Below are positions 9,620 to 20,221 of a stretch of DNA of 64,000 nt, piece after piece. This DNA comes from Thozetella sp. PMI_491. Taxonomy: Eukaryota; Ascomycota; Sordariomycetes; Chaetosphaeriales; Chaetosphaeriaceae. How positions within the stretch are numbered: the stretch's first letter is position 1; every line of letters starts with the position of its first letter. The stretch lies in the NCBI GenBank assembly GCA_021432635.1, contig MU270081.1, positions 264,942-328,941 of the forward strand. The letters run 5' to 3'. A program made the position numbers and the translations under genes. The notes below the pieces were generated by a model. The model did not search any database. It was not told where the DNA came from and saw only the letters and a list, made by a program, of their open reading frames with translations.

Positions 9620-11311
9620 CTAGACCAAGTCCCAGTTCTCTATAGGGACGTTCTTTGCCCCTAGATTTCGATATGTCGGCGTGGTCCTCGGGCCCCGAAG
9701 GGATTTCCACAGGTCCTCGACCGCAGAGCTCCACTTCACGAGATCCCCCTCTCTCCATGCACTGTGCTGCAGGGAAAGACTCACCGGCATGCCGCTGCTA
9801 TCTAGCCCGATGGGAATGCAGATAATGGGATACCCAGCCTGCGCTGCATACTGCTGCCCGATTCCGAGGCGGTCGCAAAAGAGTAGAGCGTCAAGCTCCG
9901 TAGCGGCGCCTGTCTCTGGGTCTCTGTACAGCAGGGCCCCGTCGATGCCGTTTTCTCTAGTTTGCTTTCGGATATGCGCTAGCGCAGCGTGGTAAGTCTC
10001 ATCCTTGACTCCCTTCGACTCTACCATCGCTACGAAGTTCTCCTGCCCGGTCGGGAACGCGGGGCTATGGCCTGGCAGTCCTCCCTCGGTCCCGCTGTTT
10101 TGGTCGTTGAACGTAACGATATCCTCGAGCGACCGCACGGGAGACTCGACTAGCTTCTCCAGATAGGCATTGATGCCGTTGTACGTGTCGACTTTGGCCA
10201 CAGTCCACTCCGACTTATCCGGTGTCCCTTGTCTCCAGTCCCACGTGCCTTCCGGGTTCGTCCGTTCCTCGACACTGGGGAGGTCTACCTCGATGATCTC
10301 CGCCCCGGCGTCCTTCATGGCATCGAAAACTTGACTCGCGAGAGCCTTACAGCCCGGTGGAACGCGTTCCCAGCATCGCTTAACCGGGAGCCCAAACCGA
10401 GCACCGCGGAGAGCCGCAGCAGTGGCTAGATGCCGTGCATACGGCTCCCCAGGCCCTTTCGCGAGCTTTGTGACGGGATCTTCGTCATCTTGCCCGACCA
10501 TAGCGTCTAGGCACGCCACAGCATCTGCCACAGTTCTTCCCAAAGGGCCCACGGTGTCCATGTTCTCGCTAATAGGGATGACGCCGCTGCGAGACGTTAG
10601 GCCAACGGTCGGCTTGATGCCTACGATGCCGTTGAAGGCTGCGGGCCAGATGATGGATGTGTCCGTCTCGGTGCCGACGGCAAGTGGAACGAGGTTGGCT
10701 GCGACCGCTGCTGCCGAGCCAGCACTAGATCCAGATGGCGACTTGCGCAGATCGTAGGGATTTCGGGCTTGCCCGCCCCGCGCGCTGTAGCCATCTGAGG
10801 CGAGCCGAGATCTCACCGATGCCCACTCGCACATGTTGGTGTGGCCGAGGATGACGGCGCCGGCCTCTCGCAGCTTGGAGACCACAAAGGCATCTTTCGG
10901 CACTACGCTGCCCAGAAGAGCCCAGGAGCCGGCAGTTGTCTGCATCAGATCCGCCGTGGCGATATTGTCCTTTACCAGGACCGGGACGCCATGCAGAGGC
11001 CCACGCACCTTCCCGGAGGCCCTCTCATCATCTAGAGATTTCGCGATCGCGGCCGCCTCTGGGTTCGTTTCGATGACAGCCTCCAGGTAAGGGTTCAAGA
11101 CCCGGATGTAGCCAAGACACAGCGCGACATATTCGGCAGCCGAAAAGTGACCATCCAAATAGTGCTGCTGGAGGGCGGCGACACTGACTTCAAAGAGGTC
11201 CCATCCATTCAAGTGGGGGAGTCGCAGTCGCGGCGGCAGGCACTGCTGCTGGTCTCTCCTTCCATCTAGAGTGCCGCTGGCAGAGCTAACCGGTGTGCCT
11301 TGGTGAGACAT
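9620..11311 (-). CDS. amidase (amidase signature family)
   Basis: A single exon of 563 residues from the ATG at 11311 (MSHQG); the open frame above it has no earlier ATG. It is an amidase-signature hydrolase with a Ser-cisSer-Lys triad. Lys114 lies in GVPVLVKDNIAT, the glycine/serine loop is SPSGSSAGSA (about 191-200), and the nucleophile region is GTETDTSIIWPAAF with Ser219. The usual residue before the nucleophile is Gly (DGS or GGS); here it is Thr (DTS), which may alter the oxyanion hole. KPTVGLTSRSGVIP follows, as in the family. Substrates of fungal members range from acetamide to aryl amides and are not predictable here. No signal peptide or membrane helix is present. The neighbouring amidohydrolase is on the same strand. 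Confidence 0.88.
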   Translation of the reverse strand: MSHQGTPVSSASGTLDGRRDQQQCLPPRLRLPHLNGWDLFEVSVAALQQHYLDGHFSAAEYVALCLGYIRVLNPYLEAVIETNPEAAAIAKSLDDERASGKVRGPLHGVPVLVKDNIATADLMQTTAGSWALLGSVVPKDAFVVSKLREAGAVILGHTNMCEWASVRSRLASDGYSARGGQARNPYDLRKSPSGSSAGSAAAVAANLVPLAVGTETDTSIIWPAAFNGIVGIKPTVGLTSRSGVIPISENMDTVGPLGRTVADAVACLDAMVGQDDEDPVTKLAKGPGEPYARHLATAAALRGARFGLPVKRCWERVPPGCKALASQVFDAMKDAGAEIIEVDLPSVEERTNPEGTWDWRQGTPDKSEWTVAKVDTYNGINAYLEKLVESPVRSLEDIVTFNDQNSGTEGGLPGHSPAFPTGQENFVAMVESKGVKDETYHAALAHIRKQTRENGIDGALLYRDPETGAATELDALLFCDRLGIGQQYAAQAGYPIICIPIGLDSSGMPVSLSLQHSAWREGDLVKWSSAVEDLWKSLRGPRTTPTYRNLGAKNVPIENWDLV

Positions 11312-14300
11312 GGTGAATATATATTTGAAGCACACGACCGCAGGAGGTTGGCCAGCTTGCTACGCGATGTCTACTTTAGAGGACGGTATGTCACGGTCGT
11401 CCCTCCGGCACCGGCTACGGCGTCGTGATTACGAGCGGGAATCCGAGATGCGCCGACCACAGCGGTCAAATTACTACCGCAATTCGCCGAGCTAACCAAA
11501 ATATTTGGAGAAGAAGCCTTCGTGGGGTGCGACCGCTAAGACAGGCAGTAGGCTTAAGCAAACCATGTGTCTCTGAATATACCAGTCCCTTCCTCGATAG
11601 GGACTTGTCAAAGGCTATAGTTAGTATGCGAGCAAGCTAATTGATACGACCCATATAGCCTTTGCTGTCTTGCTCACCCGCAGTTTGCCTGAGTCAAGCT
11701 CCAGCTTCCACATGGTGTGCGGCTACCACGAGGCAGGAGGGGAAAGAAGGGGGGGACCTCGGGAAAGCCACGAGGTGAATGGTGGGAATGGTGGGGGCAA
11801 GTGCGGTGCGACCCCTCACAGACAAGACCTACAAGTCACCCCCTGTATGGTTGTTAGCTTGGTGCAATACAGAGGCCAGCCAGGCTTGAGAGCTTGAAGG
11901 CCAGTAAGCAGCTCTGCAAGCTTGTTCTTGGCCCTTTTGGCTTTCTATTGGTGCTGCAGGTCAAATACTTTTCTTATGAAGACAGTAGCCCGCCCTCCAG
12001 TCCCCACGCTAACAAGCAAACAAACAGGGGTTGTATGGCCTTAGCTGAATTGGGTGCTTCTCGGCTACCTCAACGTGGTGGTGTGCCTGCCCTACTCCCG
12101 GCGCTGATCTCCCGGGTCTCTACGTACGCATCGGGTAATCATTTCCAGTAGGCGCAGTCTATCCGTACTTCAGGCCACGAACCCCTCCCCACCACTTCAG
12201 GTCTTAGCCCCACCACGAGGCTTGACTTGCTCTCCCTGAGGAACCAAAAAAAAATGACCGCAGGAGAGATGGTGAAGATCTCGGCATGACTGGGCTTTCG
12301 CACGCCACATCCTGTCAAACCGAACTCCGGTCTGTCCGGAGCCACCAGCGCGCTCTTTCTCCGACCACTGGCTACCTGTGCGACGCCGGAAAGCCAGGCA
12401 ACCACGCGGCGGGGCTAGTGATCACCGAGGCAATTAGCGCTGCCGGTGTAGAGAAGCTGTCTGCACCGGCAAGCCTCTAGCGTCTGCTGCTGGCGTGGCA
12501 AAGGCGGCTGGAGGAGGGCCTAGGAGGGACAGGAGGGACGACTCGGGAGAGAAACGACAAGCCCCGCAGCTGTCAAGCGGAGGCGATCGAGTCTGACGAG
12601 GCCATTGCTTGGGATGGTCTATTCCGCACTTGACCCAGAGCACGCCACAGTACAAACGCCAGAGCATGCTTCCCAAGCTCCGGCCTCGAGCTTAGCCAAT
12701 AGTCAGGGGCCGCAGCACAGCATGGGCCACCCAGGCGAGCGGGAAGCTGCCAAGAAGACTCATCGGCGCGCGGTGCGTTTACAAGTGGCCACGGGCGACC
12801 TAGACTCGGAGCCCAAGCGGCGCCCCTGGGCTGCTGGCTGTCTTGGCCCTTCGTCGGGTCCTTGATTCCCCTGACGGCGTCGCCGTCGCTGGTGGTCGTC
12901 CCTTGCTTCCTTTCACGGCTGCTGCAGTACTGGCAACGGCAGTGTCTGAGATAAGCGCTCGAGTATGGTGATGATCATCAAGCATCTCGGCGAGAACGTT
13001 GTCAGCGTTGCGACTTGCTGCCGAGATTGTCTGGGAGGGAAGGAGTGGGGGAGGGAGGTGTCGACCTCTGTCAGCACAGACATCAACTGAGCTTAGATGA
13101 GGGTGGCCTGAACGATGGGTCCATCGAACAGGAGGAAGGGACTGCAAGACCCGATTATCCGGCAATTATGCTGTCCTTTTTTCAGACCTGCCGGGGCCTC
13201 GATTCTCGTTGACCAAGGAGATCTAGACCGCGCCGCCGGATGGCGAGTATAAACCTGTATGCGAGGACAAGCTTGGCTCCAAAATGGTCGCTGCCAAGGC
13301 TAGCTTAACCCCTGAGCCTTGGTCCCGCTCCTTTGGTACCATGGGTGCGAGGGCGATACGCATCTCGATCCGGATTTAGACCGGTGACATAACTGATCCG
13401 ATAGGCAACATAATGTCCCGATAGGCGAGGCAAGGGGGGTTGTACTTTTGTAGGCCATAGCGAATATGCAGCAGACATCATCGCCGGCCGCTTGAAGCGG
13501 TGAGACTTGAATGCGGTGCTACGGCACTGAGCCAAGCGGAGATACAGCGGGACGGTCGATTGCAGAAGCATGACTGCCAGGCCGACGGCGGGGCGGCATC
13601 CCTAGGGGCACTGTGCAATGGAAGATGTCGCCAGAAGCACGAGGGGGCGGACGCCCATAGCCCCGCACCTCGAGTCCTGCCGGATTCCTTAGCTGAAGAC
13701 ATGTTTCGGACGCACACTCCCGTCGTCTCCCTGAGCGGCGTGTCCAGGGCGGGCGGGCGACGTTCTCTGTCACACCTCGGGGCGCCGATTTCTCCATGGA
13801 CGGCTCCGTCGGAGACGCATGGGGGAAGGCAGCAAATTCCACACGCTAACGCTAACCCGAGGCCCAACCAAGGCCAGGGGCAACACCCAGAGCGGGCTCA
13901 CGGACAGGATGCTTGTGGCCACGGGCGAGTGCCCCCAGCTAATAGCCGCACTAGCTTCCCCCATCGGGCCCAACAAGAGGACCCGGCCCCAGGTGACCGC
14001 TTGGATGCCACTCGATCCGGCTCAGCGATGGCGTACGCCGGTGTCTGGCCGAGCAAACAAGGCTTCCAAGGCCGTGTTCGCCAGTGGTCCCCTTGTTTGG
14101 GCCAGCTCCCTTTCTAGCGCGCCTTGCCTCGTTCTCAGCTGGAATGCCGATGCCCATCGTCATCTCTTATTAGTCGGCCGACGGAGTCCTCGAATCTAGT
14201 TTTTACTTCTTTTTGCACCTCTTCCTCTTCGAGCCTCGCACCCACCTTCGCCCCCCGGACTGGCTTCCTCTGAGCTCAGCCCAACACACCCATCGAGCAG

Positions 14301-14494
14301 CAGATTCCCACCCGTTCCTACCTGTCAAAAACGCCTCCTCATCTTCCCCCGGACCCAGGCGCGCATCCTATTCGCCGGAAGGGGTCACATCCGTAAACGT
14401 GTGCGCAGGAGACCTGCCTAGGACGACGCTGATTCGACGGGAGCACTCGCGTGCAGACTGGCCCCAGACGCAAAAACAGGAAAGGTGCAGCAGG
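11312..14494. other. gene-poor 3.2 kb intergenic stretch
   Basis: No frame here has family resemblance, splice logic or an ATG with supporting composition. The longest (13500-14117, plus) begins at a GTG and has shadow-like content. G-rich runs occur near 11745-11800. The last 280 bp before 14495 are CT-rich, with an open frame lacking ATG, as expected of a fungal promoter and 5' leader. Non-coding RNA cannot be excluded. Confidence 0.45.
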
Positions 14495-16381
14495 ATGGCC
14501 CTCACGAGTGCTTTCTACACGAACCAATCGTCGCCGAACCCCGGCCGGCGAACCCCTGGCATACGAGGAAAATGGGGCGGCACGAGGCGTGCAACAAAGC
14601 CCGTCGAGGCCGGATTCCTCTCGAACCTGCGGATAAAATTCACGCTCCGCCATCGCCGTCAGGAGAGCGATGCGACCTTGTGTCCCTCAGAACCAGAGAC
14701 CGTGTGCGCGAAGCAGGACTTGGTGGTACAGCTGCAACCGCCGCCGCAGGAAAAGGTCTCAGTCGACCAGCCAAGCGACACCCCCCTGCAGAAGCCGGAC
14801 ACTCTGGACCGATCGTGCCTCCGCAAACCCCAGGATCCGTCTAGCACCACCGACGTCACACTCGCAGCGGGTGTTGCGGACAGGGGTCAGCGCCGCTACA
14901 AGGCCTTCCTCAGCGCCGGGGATGGCGCGATAAATACGAACGTCTCACCCGCCGAGCCAAACCGTCTCAGTCGCCTGGTGCAGCGCACAAAAGCCGCCCA
15001 CCGTCACTCGTGGGCCGCGCCATCTGCCGCCGACGACTGCCACCACTACCTCCCTCTAGTCGACGAGGCGGACGCAGACGGCGCTGTGCTGGACGGCGCA
15101 CCGCACAACGAGACCCGGCCCGTTGGTTCGCGTCCTTCAACTGCCGTGCCCGAGCTTGCGCGACCCCAGCTGGGGGGAGCTATTGCTGCAGACAGCCCCA
15201 AACAGAAGCCAAGGTCGCGCAAAGCAGCGATGCAGGCCCTAGCACCCCAGCAATCCCTTAGGAAGAAGGCCAGCTTCCGAGAGCGGCTCAGCATACGCCT
15301 GCGACCAAGCACCGCACAGCTGTCGCCCACACCACCGCCGCAGGAGGAGAAGCGGCCCAGGTCGGCTTATGTGCCGACACACGCAGCCTCGGATTTTTCC
15401 CGACTCACCGTGTCGGCACGCCGCCCCCCGCGCCGCTCGTACGATGAAGCGCGCACGCTCGCTGAGCGCCCCGGCTCCGTCTCGCCCGTCGCCGCGGCGT
15501 CCGTCGAGGACCAGGATGTCGACTTCTATGTGAAGCCCAAGCGCATGTCGCCGCCACTGCAAACCTTGATGGAGAATGAGTCGACCCTGGCCGATGGCTC
15601 TTCGCGACGCGAGAGCGACGGCGGGACCGATGACCGGCCCCAGTCACACCGCCAACAAGAGCGATCCAAGCGCGGTCACCATGCCTCCTACAAGCTGGTA
15701 GCGGACCCCTGGGAACCATCCGAGGTCCCCTCGCCGCCGCGGCGCGTGAACGCGATCCTGCAGGCGACCGAGCAGGAGGACGAGAGCATTGGGCTGCTAG
15801 TGCCGCCCACGAATCCCTTTGCAGACGCCCCCAAGGAGCGGTCAGCGAGCGACGCGGGCCCCAGGACCGACTTCGAGGTCTTCATTGCCCGCGCCGAGGC
15901 CGAGGACCACGCGCGCCGCGAACAGGTCATGCGCAACCGGTCGCAACGCTCGTCCGCTGTGCCGCCGGCATACACCCGACCCAGCCCCCATCACCAGTTC
16001 GCATCCGCCACCTCAGGCGGTAACGCGGTACCACCCGCAAGCCTCTCCATCAGCGGGAGCGGAAGACAGCGGCGCGAAGGGCACCGTGACAGCGCCTACG
16101 ACGCGGCCAAGCGAGCTAGCTGGAACCCGAGCTTCGCGCCGAACGACGACGTGGCAAGCTTGGCACGCCGGTCGCCGCCGCCACGCGGGAGCGACAGCCT
16201 GGAGAAGAGCCGGGTGCGAGCGCTACAGGACCAGCAGCCGCGGTCGCTGCGCCGGCAGAGCAGCATCGCCCAGCGCATCTCCGACTACGTGCGGCCGGCG
16301 CGAGAGCATAGCCGGTACCAAGAGGCGGACCACCGAGCGTCCAGCAGGACGGCGATGAGGACATCGATCACAGGACGGTAG
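14495..16381 (+). CDS. large disordered Ser/Arg/Pro-rich protein
   Basis: A single-exon frame. I chose the ATG at 14495 (MALTSAFYTNQSS), because the frame above it has no ATG. The product has 628 residues with no folded domain that I recognise. It is rich in Arg, Ser, Pro and Ala, with many basic-Ser patches such as RRQSSIAQRISDYVRP near the C-terminus and KKASFRERLSIRLRPS in the middle. The latter look like kinase sites or short amphipathic, membrane- or protein-binding helices. There is no signal peptide. Several phosphorylation-like RRxS motifs suggest a regulated scaffold, but that is inference. Coding status is supported by its length and high GC at third positions. Confidence 0.65.
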   Translation: MALTSAFYTNQSSPNPGRRTPGIRGKWGGTRRATKPVEAGFLSNLRIKFTLRHRRQESDATLCPSEPETVCAKQDLVVQLQPPPQEKVSVDQPSDTPLQKPDTLDRSCLRKPQDPSSTTDVTLAAGVADRGQRRYKAFLSAGDGAINTNVSPAEPNRLSRLVQRTKAAHRHSWAAPSAADDCHHYLPLVDEADADGAVLDGAPHNETRPVGSRPSTAVPELARPQLGGAIAADSPKQKPRSRKAAMQALAPQQSLRKKASFRERLSIRLRPSTAQLSPTPPPQEEKRPRSAYVPTHAASDFSRLTVSARRPPRRSYDEARTLAERPGSVSPVAAASVEDQDVDFYVKPKRMSPPLQTLMENESTLADGSSRRESDGGTDDRPQSHRQQERSKRGHHASYKLVADPWEPSEVPSPPRRVNAILQATEQEDESIGLLVPPTNPFADAPKERSASDAGPRTDFEVFIARAEAEDHARREQVMRNRSQRSSAVPPAYTRPSPHHQFASATSGGNAVPPASLSISGSGRQRREGHRDSAYDAAKRASWNPSFAPNDDVASLARRSPPPRGSDSLEKSRVRALQDQQPRSLRRQSSIAQRISDYVRPAREHSRYQEADHRASSRTAMRTSITGR

Positions 16382-16712
16382 AGAGCCCAGGAAGCGGGCG
16401 GGGAGATCGGGAGGGAGGACGGAGTGCATTTGAGAGGCAATGGGTACATGATGCGACCACGACGCGGAATCAAAGTTAACGAGCAAGCATTGGGCATGAG
16501 GGCGATACCCCCATAGGACGGAATTTAGTCATGAAGTGCGTAACGATTTGGCGATAGAACACTGCGGGAAGCGGCGACGCCGTTCCTGCCATACATCCCC
16601 CTTAACTCCAATACAATAATGCAGATCTTTCATCCACCTGGTCCATGCCGTACTAACTCCTATGCGCCGTGAATCTATGTTGTAACATGTATGCCGACCT
16701 TAGCCTCAGTGC
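16382..16712. other. 3' intergenic between convergent genes
   Basis: About 330 bp between the disordered protein gene and the bZIP gene, with an AATAATGC-containing A/T stretch near 16611-16625 that could serve 3' end formation. No gene is seen. Confidence 0.35.
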
Positions 16713-17865
16713 TCAAAAGACCAGCTCCTCCTCGCCTCTGGATTCTCTCCACCGGTTCGTCGCGTCCAGCACGCCCTTGCATCCCTTGAGCAGCAAGGGC
16801 CCCCATCTCTTGGCAAAACCCTCGGTGACCTCCCACCCATCGATGTCCCATGGGTCGCCCCAGAGGATCAACCCTCGAACCTCGATGTCGTTGAACCCGT
16901 CGTAGATGCCGCCGACCAAGTCGTCGCAGAGAGCGTCCTGGTCGACCAGGTCCAGGTTCAGGATCAGATTGTCCCGCATCTCAGGGGAAGGCGTCGTGTC
17001 GATCCAGGAGGGGTGCTTGATCGTCTTCTGGACCGTAGTCCACTCGAAGTTGCACGGGGCGACAGCGGGTAGGTAGGGCATCGGGGCGATGTTGAGGTTG
17101 TAGTCACACTCGGATATGATCTCGTCCTGCAGGCCGAGGAGCATGATGTTGGTGAAGAGCCCGCGGATCACGTTGTACTGCACCAGCGTGATGAGCTTGT
17201 GGTCGGCCGACAGCGGAAAGACTTGCTCAGCTAGGATGGCCGAAAGCGGTGCGCCATAATCCAAGGACCGGATCAGAGAATGGAGCTTCTCGATGGAAGG
17301 TGAAGGATGTGGGCCCGGGAAGGGTTCCTGCGCTCCCAATCTTAGGGGAGTTCTCGCTAGGTGTGAACGATACTGCCAGATCACCAGCGCGTCCCTCCAC
17401 CTGTCGCCGGGAGCCTGTTTGGGGAGGGAGAGACTGCCGTCTCGCGGCAGGGACGCGCCTATTTTACTTGTGCTATCCTGCGAGCTTGGGCTGTGGTCTC
17501 GGATCGTCCCACTCCCCTTCTCGATTCGGATGATATTGGTACCAGGCACCCCGTTCACCCCAGGCTTGGGATCACGCTGAGCCGCCTGCCTTCGGCCTGC
17601 AGGGCGGTTAGTGGGCAGCGAGAAGGGGGGTTAGACAAGTAAGTGCATATGCAGCTGACTTACGCCATGCCCTTTGATGCAGCCTGTTCTGCCGCTTGCG
17701 TCGTTCTTTCGGGTCCGTCACCCCGGTCCAGTTGTCTTCAAAGTCGACGGCCTGCGTCGGAGATAACAGCCCTCCAGGTTAGCCGGGATCCCGTCTCTGG
17801 CTCGTGGATCCCGCGATTCTTACCTCGTCCAATGGAGGCATGTACGAGATTACAATCCCCGCCAT
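16713..17865 (-). CDS. bZIP-type transcription factor with DUF3425 domain
   Basis: Exons, in coding order, are 17865-17824, 17751-17664 and 17596-16713, giving 337 residues. Donors are GTAAGA and GTAAGT; both acceptors are CAG. The first exon reads MAGIVISYMPPLDE. The second and third join to create a bZIP basic region (ERRKRQNRLHQRAWRRR) with the N-x7-R spacing that contacts DNA. No clear leucine heptads follow it, and the next segment is Pro/Gly-rich. The C-terminal half is a DUF3425 domain, recognised by LITLVQYNVIRGLFTNIMLLGL, the HPSWID block and PEMRDNLI. This combination is typical of fungal AP-1-like regulators of stress or secondary metabolism; targets are unknown. It lies head-to-head with a dehydrogenase gene 523 bp away. 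Confidence 0.88.
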
Positions 17866-18388
17866 TGCTCCTGTCGAATACACTAGGCGCTGTCTCGTGG
17901 CTGCAAGCTCGAGGTTTAGAAATCAAACTTGAATCGCCAACAGGCTTAGATGAAGCAGCCAGCCCCAAGGGATTCGGGGTGATGGGGGTCTTTTCTATGC
18001 CACCGGCTTATGGCTTAGCGCCATGCGCATTGCGGCACTGGCCAGGCCGTCTGTGGTCTGCTTATGACCACTTCCCGATCTGGATTGGCGTGAGGCTCCA
18101 CTCAGCTCCACAGGATGCACCTTTCCCGTCCCGTGGGCTCAGGTCAAGCCTAGGGGACTTGTTTAGATGATCCCCGAATGACATGGCACGTATGTAGGTA
18201 CTGTAAAGGTTAGATTCTGGAATTTCTTTGTGAGCAGGTCTACGTATACGCCGAGGTATGGAAAATGCTTAAATAGAGGGCAACGGGACGCCTTTGCTGG
18301 CTTGTCTAGTTGCCGTCTCTACCCAATCTCAGCTCTCAACATAAATACACCAACACAAGACCGACATAACACTGCTCATATCAGCACG
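17866..18388. promoter_or_regulatory. shared divergent promoter, bZIP and SDR genes
   Basis: 523 bp between two divergent ATGs. A TATA-like TTAAATAG at 18269-18276 lies about 113 bp before the dehydrogenase ATG, followed by a pyrimidine-rich leader. No gene is visible inside. Confidence 0.5.
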
Positions 18389-19387
18389 ATGCCGGCGATG
18401 TCTGGATTCGTGAACTGGACTGCCGAGAAGGACCTGCCGTCCTTCAAAGGCAAAGTCTTATTCGTCACAGGAGGTACGCCATCCATACCCCTATGATGCC
18501 CCTACCTGCATTCGTATCTCAACTAACATTGTGGCCCTCCAGCCACTGCCGGCTTGGGACGCGAGTCGGTGTTGGCACTGGCAAAGCGCAATCCAGACCA
18601 CATCTACTTCACGGGTCGCAATGCAAAGGCGGGAGCAAGCCTGATCGAGGCTGTTGGAAAGATAGACCCTGCCGTGGGCGTGACCTTCCTGGAGCTGGAC
18701 ATGACCTCGCTCCCGTCCGTCAAGTCCGCCATGGCGAAGTTCACCCACGATCGTCTCGATATTCTCATGTGCAACGCCGGCATCATGGCAGCACCGCCGG
18801 AGCTTACCAAGGATGGGTTTGAGCTCCAGTTCGGCGTCAACCACCTCGCCCATGCCATGATCATCGACCAACTACTCCCCGTACTGCAACGGACTGCCGA
18901 CCTTCCGAACTCCGATGTCCGCATCATCTCACTGACCTCGGAGGGGTGGTCGGGACACCCCGCCGGAGGTGTCATCTTCGACAAGCTGCGCACGCCCATG
19001 GAAATGTTTTTTGGATCCTGGATCCGGTACGGGCAGAGCAAGTTCGCCAACATCGTGTACGCTGCCGAGCTGGCCCGGCGGTATCCCAAGATCCTGGCTG
19101 TGTCGGTCCATCCCGGAGTGGTGTCGACGGGCCTGGTGACGAACCTGAATCCAGTCAAGAAATCGTTCGTCCACGTCTCCAACTTGTTCCTCGGCAGGTT
19201 TCTCATGGAGCCGGAGCAAGGCGCGTATAGCCAGCTGTGGCTCACTGGCGTCGAGAGAGACAAAATTGTCCCCGGGGGGTATTACAAGCCGATTGGCGTC
19301 TTGTCCAAGACAGACAAGACGGCCGAGAGCCCGGAAGTGGCAGCGAAGTTGTGGGAGTGGACGCATGAGGCTTTGGCTGGGTTTTGA
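18389..19387 (+). CDS. short-chain dehydrogenase/reductase
   Basis: Exons are 18389-18473 and 18543-19387, a phase-1 intron starting GTACGC and ending CTCCAG, giving 309 residues. It has a Rossmann fold with cofactor motif TGATAGLG (residues 27-34), which is restored only after splicing. CNAG is at 105-108, catalytic Ser161 in SLTSEG, and the active-site pair YGQSK has Tyr191 and Lys195. The HPGVVSTGL segment and the unusually long C-terminal region match the retinol-dehydrogenase/WW-oxidoreductase-like fungal SDRs. The reaction is NAD(P)-dependent oxidation or reduction of an unknown alcohol or ketone; no targeting signal is visible. The adjacent divergent bZIP could be its regulator, which is inference. 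Confidence 0.9.
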
Positions 19388-19489
19388 GCTATGGAGGAGA
19401 CACAACCCGCAGAGGCCAAGTTGATGTAATGGCCCCTTCAAGGACACTTTTTTATATGTCTACGTCACCCCTGTATACTAGTCCCTGCA

Positions 19490-20221
19490 TCAGCATAGCG
19501 GCTCTCTCTTCATATACCACCATACATATGTCCCCCAAGGCTCGTCTGTGCCATCTGCCTCCTTCCGCTGCTTTCCTTCCGCATAATCGTCAAGGACCTC
19601 CTCCTCCTTGCCCACCACGCGAAAGCCGGCCTTCTCGTAGGCCGCCTTCGCCCCCATGGAGGAGCTAACCCAACAGTAGACCCCTTCCTTGTCGGCCTTC
19701 TCGGTGCCCCACTTCATAAGCTGGGAGCCGATGCCCATCCCTTGGTAAGAGGGGTCTACCACAAGGCTGATAATGAACCGGCAGCGGCAGCCTTCTGGCA
19801 TGAAGTCGATTGACCACTTTACTACGGCGTGGTTGGAGCGCTCCTTCAGTAGCGCGATTGTCTTTGGCGTGTCGGCGGGCGGCAAGTCCGCTGGCGGGTC
19901 CATAGGAAGGTCGACGTCGCCCTCGTAGCCGCGCCTGCACCAGGCGATCCATCCGAGCATACGGCCTGCATCGACGTCCTTGGCTACTAGAATATCAATC
20001 TTGGGATGGTTGAGCCAGGCCTTCAAGGCCCCCCCCTTGCCGTCGGCTTGGGCGTTGGGGCCATCGAAGAGAGCTTTGAGCTGTGTGTGGGTGTCTGTCT
20101 TAAAGGCGGCGCCCGCAATGGCCGCCGCAGCGTCGATGTCCTCGGCGACGGCGGGCTGGATAACGAAGTTGACGCGGGGTCGGCCTTCGGCCTTGGCTCC
20201 TGTTTGTAGAGGCTGGGCCAT
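19490..20221 (-). CDS. GNAT-family N-acetyltransferase
   Basis: A single exon of 243 residues starting MAQPLQTG. The acetyl-CoA binding motif A is VVDPSYQGMGIGSQLM (Q-x-x-G-x-G), preceded by the beta strand CRFIISL and followed by KAAYEKAGFRVVG, the usual GNAT C-terminal part. A polar Pro/Asp insert (DLPMDPPADLPPAD) lies in the middle, as in many fungal small-molecule or puromycin-type acetyltransferases. The acceptor substrate is not predictable. It converges on the SDR gene with about 100 bp between stops and is divergent from the P5A ATPase gene. Confidence 0.88.
   Translation of the reverse strand: MAQPLQTGAKAEGRPRVNFVIQPAVAEDIDAAAAIAGAAFKTDTHTQLKALFDGPNAQADGKGGALKAWLNHPKIDILVAKDVDAGRMLGWIAWCRRGYEGDVDLPMDPPADLPPADTPKTIALLKERSNHAVVKWSIDFMPEGCRCRFIISLVVDPSYQGMGIGSQLMKWGTEKADKEGVYCWVSSSMGAKAAYEKAGFRVVGKEEEVLDDYAEGKQRKEADGTDEPWGTYVWWYMKREPLC

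Noticed and set aside
13500-14117. Plus-strand frame of 205 codons
   Set aside because: It starts at GTG, has no recognisable domain, and overlaps equally long frames on the other strand.
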